From positions 1 through 64,000 of the forward strand of contig NZ_JAIOAB010000029.1 of the NCBI RefSeq assembly GCF_019890635.1: DNA of 64,000 nucleotides. The letters run 5' to 3'. Numbering within the stretch: position 1 is the first letter of the stretch; each line of letters begins with the position of its first letter. Both the position numbers and the translations under genes were made by a program. Below the pieces are notes generated by a model, which worked only from the letters and a program-made list of their open reading frames with translations, was not told the DNA's origin and ran no database searches. Of the stretch, positions 19,309-28,541 are shown piece by piece. This DNA comes from Streptomyces sennicomposti (lineage in GTDB: Bacteria; Actinomycetota; Actinomycetes; Streptomycetales; Streptomycetaceae).

Positions 19309-22300
19309 TCAGCGCAGGCGCTGGCTGATGACCTTCGAGACGCCGTCGCCCTGCATGGAGACGCCGTACAGCGCGTCGGCCACCTCCATCGTGCGCTTCT
19401 GGTGCGTGATCACGATGAGCTGGGAGGCCTCCTGCAGCTCCTGCATGATCCGGATCAGCCGCTGGAGGTTGGTGTCGTCGAGGGCCGCCTCGACCTCGTC
19501 CATGACGTAGAACGGGCTCGGCCTGGCCTTGAAGATCGAGACCAGCAGGGCGACTGCGGTCAGCGAGCGCTCGCCGCCGGAGAGCAGGGACAGCCGCTTG
19601 ACCTTCTTGCCCGGCGGGCGCGCCTCGACGTCCACGCCGGTGGTGAGCATGTTGTCGGGGTCGGTCAGCACGAGCCGGCCCTCGCCGCCGGGGAAGAGAC
19701 GGCTGAACACGCCCTCGAACTCGCGTGCGGTGTCCCGGTAGGCGTCGGTGAAGACCTGCTCGACCCGCTCGTCCACCTCCTTGACGACCTGGAGGAGATC
19801 GGCGCGGGTCTTCTTGAGGTCGTCGAGCTGCTCGCTGAGGAACTGGTGGCGTTCCTCCAGGGCCGCGAACTCCTCCAGGGCCAGCGGGTTGACCTTGCCG
19901 AGCTGCTGGTAGGCGCGCTCGGCGGCCTTGAGCCGCTTCTCCTGCTCGGCCCGCACGAAGGGCCGGGGGCGGTTGCGGGGGTGGTCAGGGTCCTCGGGCA
20001 GTTCCTCGCCCTCGGCGGGCAGCGAGGGCGGCACGAGCTGGCCCGGCCCGTACTCCGCCACCAGAACGGCCGGCTCCACGCCCAGCTCCTCCAGCGCCCT
20101 GGCCTCCAGCTGCTCGATCCTGAGCCGCTTCTCGGCGCCGAGCACCTCGCCCCGGTGCACGGAGTCGGTCAGCTTGTCGAGTTCGCCCTTGAGATCGCGG
20201 CCCTGGGTGCGGGCGGCGGCCAGCTCCTGCTCGCGCAGGGCCTTGGCGGCCTCGGCGGCGGCGCGCTCCCGCTCGGCGCGGGCGAGGGAGACCTCCACAT
20301 GGGCCAGCAGTTGCCGGGCGCCGGAGGCGACGGCCCCGGCGACTGCCGCCTCGTGGCGCAGCCGGGCGCGCCGCTGTTCGGCACGCGCGCGTGCCTCGCG
20401 TTCGGCGCGGGCGGCCCGGTCGAGGGAGTCGGCGCGGCCGGCGAGCGACTTGACGCGTTCCTCGTGGGTGCGGACCTGGAGGCGGGCCTCCATCTCGGTC
20501 TGCCGGGCGTTGGCGCCGTCGGCGGCGAGCCGGTCGCGCAGATGGGTGTCGGGTTCCTCCTCGACGGGCGTCTCCTCGGCGACGGCGAGCCGCTCGGCGA
20601 GTTCCGCCACTTCCTGGAGGGCGTTGTCCAGGGCTTCCTGGGCGCGGGCGGCGGCGGCCGTGGAGCGTTCGGCCTCGCCCGCGGCGCCGCGGGCCTGGCC
20701 GGCGAGGCGGCCGAGCTGCTGGGCGACCGCCGACTTCTCCCGGTCGGCGGCCCGCCGCCGCTCCCCCAGCTCCTCGACCAGCGCCGCGCACTCGGTGCGC
20801 CGCTGTCCGGCCAGCCGCTGGGCCTCGGCCAGCTCCTCGCACCGGACGGCGAGCCGGTCCAGCTCGGCGGCGGCCTCGTCCACGGAGGCCTGCACCTCCA
20901 GCAGGCTCGGCGCGCCGGCCGATCCGCCGTGCGCGAAGTGCGCGCCGAGCAGATCGCCCTCGGCGGTGACGGCGGTGAGACGGGGATGCGTACGGACCAG
21001 GTCCTCGGCGTCCTCCAGGGTGGTGACGACGACGATGCCGCGCAGCAGGCGGCGTACGGCCGGCATGAGGTGGGCGGGGCCGCTGACGAGGTCGGCGGCG
21101 CAGGGGTGCCCGCAGGGGGTGCCGTCCGGTCCGGTCGCCGGGGTCCCGGGCTCGTCCGGGGCGTCGGCGAGGAGGAGGGCGGCGCGGCCCGCGTCCTGTT
21201 TGCGCAGCAGGCGCAGGGCGTCGGCCGCGGCGGCGGGGCCGGCGACGGCGAGGGCGTCGGCGGCGGCGCCGAAGGCGGTGGCGAGGGCGGTCTCGTGGCC
21301 GGGGGCGACCGTGAGGAGTCCGGCGGCCGGGCCGAGCAGTCCGGTGAGGCGGTCGGCGGCGTCGAGCAGGGCGCCGGTGCCGTCCTTGCGGCGCAGCCCC
21401 AGGGCGAGGGCGTCGTGCCGGGCCCGCATCGCCGCGCGTTCGCGTTCGGCGGCGGTGGCGGCCTCGCGGGCGGCGCCGAAGGCGGCCTCCGCCTCGGCCA
21501 GGGCGGTCCTGGCGGCCTCGTGCCGTTCGGCGAGTTCGTCCTCGTCCGCGTCGAGTCCGTCGACCTCGGCCTTGAGGGCCTCGTACTCCTCCTGGGCGTG
21601 GACGGCGCGTTCCCGGGCCTCGTCGCGGGCGGCGGCCAGGCGGTCGATCTCGGCCTGGGCGGAGGCGGCGCGGGAGCGGGCCGCGTTGACCTGGCCGGCG
21701 AGCCGGGCCAGCCCTTCGCGGCGGTCGGCGATGGCGCGGGCGGCGTCCCTGAGGCGGCGCTCCTCGGCGGCGAGTTCGCGTTCCAGTTCGGCGCGGTGGG
21801 CGACGGTGTCCTCCAGCGCCCGCTGGGCGGCCTCCAGGGCGGCCTCCAGCTCGGCCTCCTGTTCGCGGACGCGGGCGGCCTCGCGCTCCAGGTCCTCGGG
21901 GTCGCGGCCGCGCCGCTCCTCGTCGGGTGCGGAGGTGGCGCTTCTGACCCGGGCGTCGGCCAGGGAGATGGTGCCGCGGACGCGTTCGGCGAGCTGGGAC
22001 AGCTCGTACCAGGTCTCCTGGGCGCGGGTCAGGCGCGGGGTGAGGCGGCGTACCTCGTCCTCCAGGCGCGCTTCGCGCTGGAGGGCGCGGGCCAGTTCCT
22101 GTTCGGCGGCCTCCTTGCGTTCCTTGAGGGCGGCCTCGTCGGCGATCTCCGCCTGGAGGGCTTCGCGCAGGCGTACGAGGTCGTCGGCGAGCAGGCGCAG
22201 CCGGGCGTCGCGCAGGTCGGCCTGGATGACGGCGGCCCGGCGGGCGACGGCGGCCTGGCGGCCGAGCGGTTTGAGCTGGCGGCGCAGTTCGTCGGTGAGG

Positions 22301-22878
22301 TCCTGGACGCGGGCGAGGTTGGCCTGCATCGAGTCGAGCTTGCGGAGCGCCTTCTCCTTGCGCTTGCGGTGCTTGAGGACGCCGGCGGCCTCCTCGATGA
22401 AGGCGCGGCGGCCGGCCGGGTCGGCGTGCAGGACGGAGTCGAGCTGGCCCTGGCCGACGATGACGTGCATCTCGCGGCCGATGCCGGAGTCGGAGAGCAG
22501 TTCCTGGATGTCCAGCAGCCGGCAGGTGTCGCCGTTGATCTGGTACTCGCTGCCGCCGTTGCGGAACATGATCCGCGTGATGGTGACCTCGGCGTACTCG
22601 ATGGGCAGGGCGCCGTCGGAGTTGTCGATGGTCAGGGACACCTCGGCGCGGCCCAGCGGCGGGCGGCCGGTGGTGCCGGCGAAGATGACGTCCTCCATCT
22701 TGCCGCCGCGCAGCGACTTGGCGCCCTGTTCGCCCATGACCCAGCTGAGCGCGTCCACCACGTTGGACTTGCCCGAGCCGTTCGGGCCGACGACGCACGT
22801 GATCCCCGGTTCAAAGCGGAGCGTGGTCGCCGAGGCGAACGACTTGAAGCCGCGGAGGGTCAGGGCCTTGAGGTGCAC
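19309..22878 (-). CDS. smc: Chromosome partition protein SMC
   Basis: 1189-aa condensin ATPase that organises and helps segregate the chromosome. Start GTG 22878 gives the HLKALTLRGFKSFA N-terminus. Walker A GPNGSGKS is at 31-38 and the Q-loop region contains MHVIVGQGQLDSVLHADP. Long coiled coils (about 170-500 and 680-1020) flank a hinge domain (about 510-660, including GGSAGAPSLLEVQASVDEA). The ABC signature LSGGERSLTA is at about 1099 and Walker B FYVMDEVEAALDD near 1123-1135. Length is normal for actinobacterial SMC. A long open frame on the opposite strand is a shadow of its codon bias. Confidence 0.98.
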   Translation of the reverse strand: MHLKALTLRGFKSFASATTLRFEPGITCVVGPNGSGKSNVVDALSWVMGEQGAKSLRGGKMEDVIFAGTTGRPPLGRAEVSLTIDNSDGALPIEYAEVTITRIMFRNGGSEYQINGDTCRLLDIQELLSDSGIGREMHVIVGQGQLDSVLHADPAGRRAFIEEAAGVLKHRKRKEKALRKLDSMQANLARVQDLTDELRRQLKPLGRQAAVARRAAVIQADLRDARLRLLADDLVRLREALQAEIADEAALKERKEAAEQELARALQREARLEDEVRRLTPRLTRAQETWYELSQLAERVRGTISLADARVRSATSAPDEERRGRDPEDLEREAARVREQEAELEAALEAAQRALEDTVAHRAELERELAAEERRLRDAARAIADRREGLARLAGQVNAARSRAASAQAEIDRLAAARDEARERAVHAQEEYEALKAEVDGLDADEDELAERHEAARTALAEAEAAFGAAREAATAAERERAAMRARHDALALGLRRKDGTGALLDAADRLTGLLGPAAGLLTVAPGHETALATAFGAAADALAVAGPAAAADALRLLRKQDAGRAALLLADAPDEPGTPATGPDGTPCGHPCAADLVSGPAHLMPAVRRLLRGIVVVTTLEDAEDLVRTHPRLTAVTAEGDLLGAHFAHGGSAGAPSLLEVQASVDEAAAELDRLAVRCEELAEAQRLAGQRRTECAALVEELGERRRAADREKSAVAQQLGRLAGQARGAAGEAERSTAAAARAQEALDNALQEVAELAERLAVAEETPVEEEPDTHLRDRLAADGANARQTEMEARLQVRTHEERVKSLAGRADSLDRAARAEREARARAEQRRARLRHEAAVAGAVASGARQLLAHVEVSLARAERERAAAEAAKALREQELAAARTQGRDLKGELDKLTDSVHRGEVLGAEKRLRIEQLEARALEELGVEPAVLVAEYGPGQLVPPSLPAEGEELPEDPDHPRNRPRPFVRAEQEKRLKAAERAYQQLGKVNPLALEEFAALEERHQFLSEQLDDLKKTRADLLQVVKEVDERVEQVFTDAYRDTAREFEGVFSRLFPGGEGRLVLTDPDNMLTTGVDVEARPPGKKVKRLSLLSGGERSLTAVALLVSIFKARPSPFYVMDEVEAALDDTNLQRLIRIMQELQEASQLIVITHQKRTMEVADALYGVSMQGDGVSKVISQRLR

Positions 22879-23035
22879 GCCGTCGGACTCTACCCGCCCG
22901 GGCTAGCGCACTCCACGAACCCTCGCAACCGCGCGGTTTCGCCCAGGGGCGGGCAGGGCACACCAGACGTTAAGACGCTGAAAGGATGCGCGGGAAACGG
23001 CGGGGGCCACGCGAGCGGGGGGACGGGAAAGAAGG

Positions 23036-23057
23036 AAGGGACGCCGAAGCGTCCCTT
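23036..23057 (-). terminator. Hairpin between the 67-aa gene and smc
   Basis: Perfect 9-bp stem (AAGGGACGC with GCGTCCCTT) closed by a CGAA tetraloop, followed on the minus strand by TTCCTTCT. It separates the small upstream gene from smc. Confidence 0.6.
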
Positions 23058-23123
23058 GCAACTCTGACGACGGAGCGGTTGACACGGGCGGCCCAACCAC
23101 TGTGTCGTGGTGCTGTGCAGTGA

Positions 23124-23327
23124 TCAGGTGAGCGCAGGCTCCGCCTGGTGTGCGTCGACACGCTCCATGATCCTGTCGTGAGAAGCGGCAGCCGTCAGCG
23201 CGTCGTTCTCCGCCTGGATCCGTACGAGCTCGGATTCAAGGTCCTGGACGCGCTGCTGGAGCCGTCGCATCTCGGCGAGGAGTCGAGGGTCGGAGCCACC
23301 GACGTAACCGAGAAGCGCCTTTGCCAT
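23124..23327 (-). CDS. Small coiled-coil hypothetical protein
   Basis: 67-aa product from ATG 23327 with an AGGA ribosome binding site 9-10 bases upstream. It begins MAKALLGYVGGSDPRLLAEMRRLQ and continues as a leucine-heptad coiled coil (RLQQRVQDLESELVRIQAENDAL, about 22-45), then a short His/Glu-rich tail. I recall this as a protein conserved in actinobacteria beside smc, but no function is known to me. It lies between the acylphosphatase gene and smc on the same strand, with hairpins on the downstream side. Confidence 0.75.
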   Translation of the reverse strand: MAKALLGYVGGSDPRLLAEMRRLQQRVQDLESELVRIQAENDALTAAASHDRIMERVDAHQAEPALT

Positions 23328-23702
23328 GATGGATGGTCCTCCACACTGAGTGACCGACCGATGCGGTGTGGGTCGTGAGGGATTCGCACCCGCGGTGCTT
23401 GGCACTGTTCAGTTGTGCTGCCGTTCATCCATGCCAAACAGCTAAGGTGCGCGGGCTTTCAGCGTCTCACCAAAAAGTTTGACGGTCAACACGATCACAC
23501 CCCGTGTCGGTGGGCGTCCCGGGGGCGCGCGGCCGGAAAGGCGGCGCGGCGGCTCCTGCGGGCCCCTGGGGGCGTGGCGGTCATCCTGCCCTGCGCGGCC
23601 CGGCACGGCAAGGTCCTTCCGGCGACCACCTGCTCTTTTCCCTCCGGGCAGATGCCAGGGGCAGGTGCGGCGGCCCGGGCCCGGCGACGCCCGGCGACCG
23701 CG
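23328..23702. other. Intergenic region between acyP and the 67-aa gene
   Basis: 375 bases on the upstream side of the 67-aa gene. Around 23376-23396 the minus strand reads GCGGGTGCGAATCCCTC, superficially like a tRNA T-arm, but no matching acceptor or D-arm can be built. Presumably contains the promoter of the 67-aa gene. No coding sequence is supported. Confidence 0.35.
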
Positions 23703-23984
23703 TCAGCGGATCGCGAAGCCGTCGTAGCCCCCGCGCGGTGTGTCCCAGATCTCTGTGACACCGTCCACACGGCCGGGCGTGTCGTCCCCCTGGAGCCAGT
23801 CGAGGAGCCTCTGGCAGGCCTCGTGCGCCCCTTCGGCGACGATCTGCACGCGTCCGTCGCCGAGGTTGAGGGCGAAACCGCTGAGCCCGCCGATCTCCAG
23901 GGCCCGCGCCCGGGTGAACCAGCGGAAACCCACGCCCTGGACGTGCCCACGCACCCAGGCGACCAGTCGAACATCCTCGCTCAT
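23703..23984 (-). CDS. acyP: Acylphosphatase
   Basis: 93-aa enzyme hydrolysing acyl phosphates. The signature [16 protein letters not shown] is at about 13-28, with catalytic R21, and the catalytic Asn is N40 in [11 protein letters not shown]. The C-terminal GGYDGFAIR is also family-like. Full length for the family. ATG 23984 is divergent from the CAP-domain gene, with a 20-bp perfect palindrome in the shared upstream region. Confidence 0.95.
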   Translation of the reverse strand: MSEDVRLVAWVRGHVQGVGFRWFTRARALEIGGLSGFALNLGDGRVQIVAEGAHEACQRLLDWLQGDDTPGRVDGVTEIWDTPRGGYDGFAIR

Positions 23985-24073
23985 GAGTGCAACCTAACCG
24001 GGCAATGTCCCTGAGGGCACTTCCGCCCCCTGCGCCATGCGGTACCGTCCCGACCCAATGAATCTCATATGAA

Positions 24074-24093
24074 ACTCACTCGATCGAGTGAGT
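24074..24093. promoter_or_regulatory. 20-bp perfect palindrome, candidate operator
   Basis: ACTCACTCGATCGAGTGAGT is a perfect palindrome 61 bases upstream of the CAP-domain start and 90 bases upstream of acyP. Its size and symmetry resemble TetR-family operators. No cognate regulator gene is adjacent. Confidence 0.55.
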
Positions 24094-24153
24094 CGGGTTG
24101 ACCGCGTCGGCTCAGGGCGCGCGTCGGCCCTGGGGACGAGGAAGGCCAGGAAC

Positions 24154-25329
24154 ATGGGACGCCACCGACGTTCGGACGCCGGCCGCGCCACCACGGACCG
24201 TGCCACGGGGGCGACGGACACGCACGGCTCGTACCGGCAGGGCCACAGCTCACGGGACCTCTACGACTCGTTCCCGGACGGCGACCGCATGGGCATCGCG
24301 CCCTATCTGAACCCGGAGCGGTACGCCGACGCCTACGCGCGGGCCGAGGAGTACCTCTTCGCGACGGACGACGACTACGCCCGCGCCACGGACACGGTGG
24401 GCTTCCCGCCCGAGGGCTTCAGCCCCTCGCAGGGGCCGCTCGGCCGGGGCCGCCGCCGCAGGAGGAGGGCCGCCACCCCCGTCCGCACGGGTCTGCTCGG
24501 CGTCTCGGCGGCGGTCGCCCTCGGCACCGTCGCGGTGGCCACCGGCGCGGTGCCCGGGCTGGAGAACTACCGGCTGGGCGGGGACAGCAGCACCGGCGCC
24601 GACAGCGTGCAGGCGGCGGGCACGCCCACGAACAGCGCGAGCGCGCAGGGCGGCACGTCCGGCGGCGCACTGCCGGGCGACCGGACGGGAGCGCCCGGCG
24701 CCGGACGCGGCGCGGGCCGGCCGGCCTCGCCGACGCACTCCGCCGCACAGCCCTCGGCGACGCCGAGCCCATCCGCCCCGTCCGCCTCTCAGAGCCCGGC
24801 CGCCACCGCCCCGGCCACCCCGGCGAAGCCGCCCGCGGCCGAGCCGACGACCGAGCCGGCCGGCACCGCGGCCCCGCAGGAGACCGCGCCGGCCGCGCCC
24901 GCCACGAAGATCCCGCGGCAGCGGACCCGGTCCCCGGCGACGGTCTCCACGGAAGCCACCGCCGCGGCGGAGGTGCTGAGCCTGGTCAACCAGGAGCGGG
25001 CGAAGGCGGGCTGCAGCCCCGTCACGGCGGACGGCGCGCTGGCCTCGCTGGCGGAGGACTTCAGCGAGGCCATGGCCGACCAGGGCTTCTTCGACCACAC
25101 CGACCCCAGCGGCGCGTCCCCGTGGGACCGGGCCGCCCGGCTCGGCATCACCGGCCTCGGCGGCGAGAACATAGCCCGCGGTCAGGCCGACGCGGCGGCG
25201 GTCATGGACGCCTGGATGAACAGCCCCGGCCACCGTGCCAACATCCTGAACTGCGACTTCAAGACCCTCGGCGTCGGCGTCCACTTCGGGACGGGCGGGC
25301 CTTGGTGGACGCAGGACTTCGGGTACTGA
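24154..25329 (+). CDS. Membrane-anchored CAP (SCP/PR-1) domain protein
   Basis: 391-aa protein from ATG 24154. About 100 cytoplasmic residues (including YLNPERYADAYARAEEYLF) end in an Arg cluster, followed by one transmembrane segment at about 112-133. A long Ala/Pro/Thr/Ser-rich linker (about 145-268) leads to a C-terminal CAP domain (about 272-391). CAP signatures are LVNQERAKAGCSPVTADGAL, FDHTDPSG, GGENIARGQ and SPGHRANILNC. CAP domains are secreted or surface proteins of diverse function; the type II topology puts this one outside the membrane. The stop codon lies within the 14-bp repeat used as attachment site by the following integrated element, which restores the DFGY C-terminus. Confidence 0.88.
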   Translation: MGRHRRSDAGRATTDRATGATDTHGSYRQGHSSRDLYDSFPDGDRMGIAPYLNPERYADAYARAEEYLFATDDDYARATDTVGFPPEGFSPSQGPLGRGRRRRRRAATPVRTGLLGVSAAVALGTVAVATGAVPGLENYRLGGDSSTGADSVQAAGTPTNSASAQGGTSGGALPGDRTGAPGAGRGAGRPASPTHSAAQPSATPSPSAPSASQSPAATAPATPAKPPAAEPTTEPAGTAAPQETAPAAPATKIPRQRTRSPATVSTEATAAAEVLSLVNQERAKAGCSPVTADGALASLAEDFSEAMADQGFFDHTDPSGASPWDRAARLGITGLGGENIARGQADAAAVMDAWMNSPGHRANILNCDFKTLGVGVHFGTGGPWWTQDFGY

Positions 25330-25330
25330 G
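25317..25330 (+). repeat. attL, 14-bp attachment repeat
   Basis: CTTCGGGTACTGAG, containing the last codons and TGA stop of the CAP-domain gene and lying 20 bases from the integrase stop codon. An identical copy occurs at 31442-31455. Confidence 0.75.
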
Positions 25331-25349
25331 ATTCCCGCAGGTCAGACGC

Positions 25350-26591
25350 CTATGCACCTTCCTGGGCCGTGTCCGGGCCGTCGCCCGCGGGTTCCTCGTC
25401 GGCGAAGACGCGATCCACGGCGGCCCGGGTCCGAGTCCCGCTCGACGGCATCAGGTGCGTGTACGTCCTCAGCGTGAAGCCTGGGTCATGGTGACCCAGG
25501 TACTCGCTGAGAGCCTTGATGCTCTCCCCCGCGTCCAGCAGCACCGAGGCGTAGAAGTGCCGCAGCGCGTGCATTCCGTTGTCCCGCCCGGTCTCGACGC
25601 CTGCCGCACGAAGCGCCGGCCGCCATACGCGGTCGTTGAAGCGGTTCCGGTCCAGTGACAGCCCCATGGACCCGGTGAAGATCAGCGACGCCGTGACGGG
25701 CGGGCCGTCGAGGGTCTTCCAGGGGAGCGTGATCCTCGTAGCCGGGTGTCGCTTGAGGTGGCCGGCCAGCGCGAAGGCCACGGACTCAGGCAGGGGAACA
25801 TCACGCTCCTTGCCGCCCTTGGGCGGGGCGAACACCGGCCGGGACAGCCGTAGGAGCTTGACCTGCCGTACGACGTGCACCACTCCCCCGAGGAAGTCCA
25901 CATCTTCCACGGCCAGGCCGAAAGCCTCACCCTGACGCAGGCCGCACCCGGCAGCCACGTTCACGAGCGACTGGTAGCGATCCGGCAGCGCCGAACGCAC
26001 GGCCATGACCTGTTCAGCAGACCACGGCTTCACCTTTCGAGGCTCCAGGCGCGGCGCCCGCACAGACCGAGCGCTGCACGGATTGGCCCGGATGATCCGG
26101 TCTTCCACAGCAGCAGTGAAAACCGTGGAGACATGGGCGAAGATCCCGCGCCGATACCCAGCAGAAAGCCCACGGTCCTCCAACGTCCGCAGCCAGAGCC
26201 GCAGGTGGGAAGGCGTGAACGACCCCAGCGGTCGGCTGCCCAGGTACGGGATCGCGTGCAGCCGTAGGCGGCTTTCCACGGACTCTCGGGTCAGAGGGTC
26301 CGTGACCTGGGTGGCCATCCACTCCGTGGCGTACTGCTCGAACGTGACCTTGCCAGCGTCAGGGTCGACGTAGTCGCCGCGCGACATGTCCGCCTCGATG
26401 TTGACCAGCCACTGTTCCGCCTTGCGCTTCTGCTTGTCCGGGAAGCTCTTGGACTTCTCGGCCCCGTCCGGACCGACGTAGCGAGCCCGGTAGCGCATCC
26501 CTACACCGTGGCGCTCAGTCTTGACTTTCCGGGGCTTGCCGTCCGGCCCGGTCTCGGTCTTGTACCAGCGGTCTTGGATGTGCCCGGCCAT
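25350..26591 (-). CDS. int: Tyrosine site-specific integrase
   Basis: 413-aa phage-type recombinase that integrates and excises the element. Start ATG 26591 overlaps the xis stop (TGATG). An N-terminal SAM-like/arm-binding region (about 80-175, VTFEQYATEWMATQV...) precedes the catalytic domain. Catalytic residues are visible: R219 in GCGLRQGEAFGL, H341 and R344 in HALRHFYAS, H367 in LGHHDPGF, and nucleophile Y377 in RTYTHL. Full length for the pSAM2-type family. Its 3' end is 20 bases from attL, the usual position. Base composition is slightly less extreme than neighbouring core genes. Confidence 0.96.
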   Translation of the reverse strand: MAGHIQDRWYKTETGPDGKPRKVKTERHGVGMRYRARYVGPDGAEKSKSFPDKQKRKAEQWLVNIEADMSRGDYVDPDAGKVTFEQYATEWMATQVTDPLTRESVESRLRLHAIPYLGSRPLGSFTPSHLRLWLRTLEDRGLSAGYRRGIFAHVSTVFTAAVEDRIIRANPCSARSVRAPRLEPRKVKPWSAEQVMAVRSALPDRYQSLVNVAAGCGLRQGEAFGLAVEDVDFLGGVVHVVRQVKLLRLSRPVFAPPKGGKERDVPLPESVAFALAGHLKRHPATRITLPWKTLDGPPVTASLIFTGSMGLSLDRNRFNDRVWRPALRAAGVETGRDNGMHALRHFYASVLLDAGESIKALSEYLGHHDPGFTLRTYTHLMPSSGTRTRAAVDRVFADEEPAGDGPDTAQEGA

Positions 26592-26785
26592 CAGGCGGCC
26601 CTTTCCATCAGAGAGGCGACCCAGGTACGCACGTCTTCGGGGTCGAAGCGGAGATGCCGGCCGACGCGGAAGCCTCGCGGCCCGGTCTGCTTGCGGCGCC
26701 ACTGGTAGACGGTTTCGACCGGGACACCCAGGAGGTCGGCCAGGTCGACCGGGGTCAGGTAGCGGTCGGGCAGCGAGCGCTTCAT
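26591..26785 (-). CDS. xis: Excisionase-type helix-turn-helix protein
   Basis: 64-aa DNA-binding protein of the MerR-like excisionase family. The core YLTPVDLADLLGVPVETVYQWRRKQTGP with GFRVGRHLRFDPEDVRTWV is the standard winged-helix pattern of actinomycete Xis proteins. The ATG at 26785 overlaps the repSA stop (ATGA), and its stop overlaps the int start, so the three are translationally coupled. Its likely role is directing Int towards excision. Confidence 0.93.
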   Translation of the reverse strand: MKRSLPDRYLTPVDLADLLGVPVETVYQWRRKQTGPRGFRVGRHLRFDPEDVRTWVASLMERAA

Positions 26786-28200
26786 GCCCACACCTCCATG
26801 TCGTCCAGGTCGGCGAGTGCTTCGCGTGCGGTGTCTCGGTTCAGTCGCAGGTCTCGGGCGATGGATGCGGCGAGCCAGGATTCGCCGGGGGTGTGGCCTT
26901 GTCCGGCGTAGGTCCAGTGGGCAAGGACGAGCGTGGAGCCCTCCGTGTCGTCGAGGTCTTCGGAGAGCCCGCGTTCGCGGCGTTCCTGCCGGGCGCGGTA
27001 GTCGGCGCGGACCTGGCGCAGCGCGCCGAGGGTGGTGGAGTAGCGGCGGGACTTGGTGGAGAAGTGGCCGCGGAAGCCGAGCATGTGAGCCCAGCGCCAC
27101 AGCAGCCGGTCCGGGTAGGCGTCATCGAGGACCCAGCACGCTTCGATGAGCCGCCGGGTGTGGTCGGGCAGGGGGAGCTTGTCCAGTTCGGCCGGTTCCC
27201 CGATGCGGCGGTCGATGGTGCCGGTGGTCTCGGCGGCTTTGGTGGCGTACTTGGCGACGTAGGAGGCCACGGCCTGTTCGGTCAGTTCCTCGCGGCCCAG
27301 TGCGCCGATGGCTTGCACGTCGACCTGGGAGCCCCAGCGCAGGGTGCGGGCGGGGTGGCCGGCGGAGGCCGGAACGGGCACGGACACGCGAGCGGCGGCC
27401 GCCCGGATCGCGTCATCCAGGAGGGCGATGGTGGCCCACGCCGGCGGAGGTGTGTCGGGGCCGTCTGGACCGTCGAGGCGGACCACCGCGTGGAAGTGCA
27501 CCGAGCCGCGTTTCTGGAACTCGGCGACCTTGCCGAAGGCGACCTTGCACACCTCGCGTAATGCCGACTGCGTGAGGCCGGCGCGGGCGGCGATCTCCCG
27601 GCGCAGGTAGATGGTGAAGCGGCGCCACAGGTCCCCGGCGAAGTTGTTCCACAGCACCGCGCCCGCGTAGTCGTAGCGCTCCGGGTCCAGGGCCGTGCCG
27701 AGTACCGGGTCGTCCTCGGTGTGCTGGGTGCCGCAGCGGCAGCGGCCGGTGTCTGGCCGGTTGTGGACGGGGCCGAAGGACGGTGCGGTGAGGGTTGCGA
27801 AGACGCGGGGGTGGTCCCGCACGGTGGCGGGCACGTCCTTGCGTTCGTCGCCGGTGATCCCGGCGCGGATCAGGTGGTAGGTGTCCCCGGCATACGTCCA
27901 GGCGCAGGCCGGGCAGCGGGAGGCCCGCCGGTTGCCGCAGGCGACGCGGAGCATGCCGCCCGGCTCGGTCTCGGTGCTGTAGGAGTAGAGCACGTCCCCG
28001 GTCGCCGCGTCGCGGGTGACCGTCTGGCCCGTCAGCCGGATCGGGTGGGAGCAGCCGCCGGTACGGCGTACCTGTTCCTGCCAGCGGTCGAAGCCCGGCG
28101 AGTTCGCCACCCGCAGCAGGTCCGCCAGGGTCAGGGGGTCGGTGCCCAGGGAGGCCGCGACACCGGCCACGACCTCCGGAGGAACAGGGAACAGGCTCAC
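26782..28200 (-). CDS. repSA: RepSA-like rolling-circle replication initiator
   Basis: 472-aa protein starting at GTG 28200, overlapping the upstream stop (GTGA). It contains Cys pairs (CPAC at about 96-99 and CRCGTQH at about 154-160), the metal-binding HUH motif VHFHAVV with H235 and H237, and a tyrosine motif SYVAKYATK with Y314 and Y318 as candidate nucleophiles. This is the layout of RepSA of pSAM2 and relatives, which nick a double-strand origin and start rolling-circle replication of the excised element. Frames extending further upstream are not family-like. The nick site itself could not be identified. Confidence 0.9.
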   Translation of the reverse strand: MSLFPVPPEVVAGVAASLGTDPLTLADLLRVANSPGFDRWQEQVRRTGGCSHPIRLTGQTVTRDAATGDVLYSYSTETEPGGMLRVACGNRRASRCPACAWTYAGDTYHLIRAGITGDERKDVPATVRDHPRVFATLTAPSFGPVHNRPDTGRCRCGTQHTEDDPVLGTALDPERYDYAGAVLWNNFAGDLWRRFTIYLRREIAARAGLTQSALREVCKVAFGKVAEFQKRGSVHFHAVVRLDGPDGPDTPPPAWATIALLDDAIRAAAARVSVPVPASAGHPARTLRWGSQVDVQAIGALGREELTEQAVASYVAKYATKAAETTGTIDRRIGEPAELDKLPLPDHTRRLIEACWVLDDAYPDRLLWRWAHMLGFRGHFSTKSRRYSTTLGALRQVRADYRARQERRERGLSEDLDDTEGSTLVLAHWTYAGQGHTPGESWLAASIARDLRLNRDTAREALADLDDMEVWA

Positions 28201-28529
28201 GCGGCCACCGCCAGCGCAGCCGGGGGAACGAGCCGGGCGAGGCGGGCGACGTAGGCGGCGTGCCGCTCCCTGGCGCTCTCGCTGATCGAGGTCAGGCGGA
28301 CGGAGGCGGATGTGTGCTCGGTGAGTCCGGAGCCCGCGCAGGAGCCGCAGAAGATGCCGGTCGGGTCGCTGTCGCCCGCCCAGCCGGAACCGGCGCACCG
28401 GTCGCAGTCGGCCCACGGCCGGGAGACGAGGAAGTTCAGGCACTCGGCCGGATCGGCGCAGTCCGTGACACCGCAAGCCGGGCACGCCCGCTGGAGGGAA
28501 ACGCGCACACGGAGGGGGGAAGCAGGCAT
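28197..28529 (-). CDS. Small CxxC (DnaJ-type zinc repeat) protein of the element
   Basis: 110-aa product from ATG 28529. It has Cys clusters CPACGVTDC near 16-24 and two CxxCxGxG-like repeats (CDRCAGSGWAG and CGSCAGSG), as in DnaJ zinc centres, followed by a helical C-terminus. No J domain is present. The stop overlaps the repSA start, so it is probably coupled to it. Similar small zinc proteins occur beside rep in actinomycete integrative elements (from memory); function is unknown. Its leader (28542-28591) is a near copy of the leader of the next gene upstream. Confidence 0.75.
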   Translation of the reverse strand: MPASPLRVRVSLQRACPACGVTDCADPAECLNFLVSRPWADCDRCAGSGWAGDSDPTGIFCGSCAGSGLTEHTSASVRLTSISESARERHAAYVARLARLVPPAALAVAA

Positions 28530-28541
28530 GATGGAGGTTCC

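Noticed and set aside
19141-23067. Very long plus-strand open frame (1308 codons) opposite smc
   Set aside because: It is the antisense of a clear SMC gene; its Gly/Leu/Val-rich product has no family features. High G+C codon bias opens such frames.
22903-23100. 65-codon minus-strand frame upstream of smc
   Set aside because: It covers a terminator-like hairpin, has no ribosome binding site and no protein-like pattern.
23340-23420. tRNA-like T-arm on the minus strand
   Set aside because: The segment GCGGGTGCGAATCCCTC looks like a T-arm, but no 7-bp acceptor stem, D-arm or anticodon arm can be formed around it.
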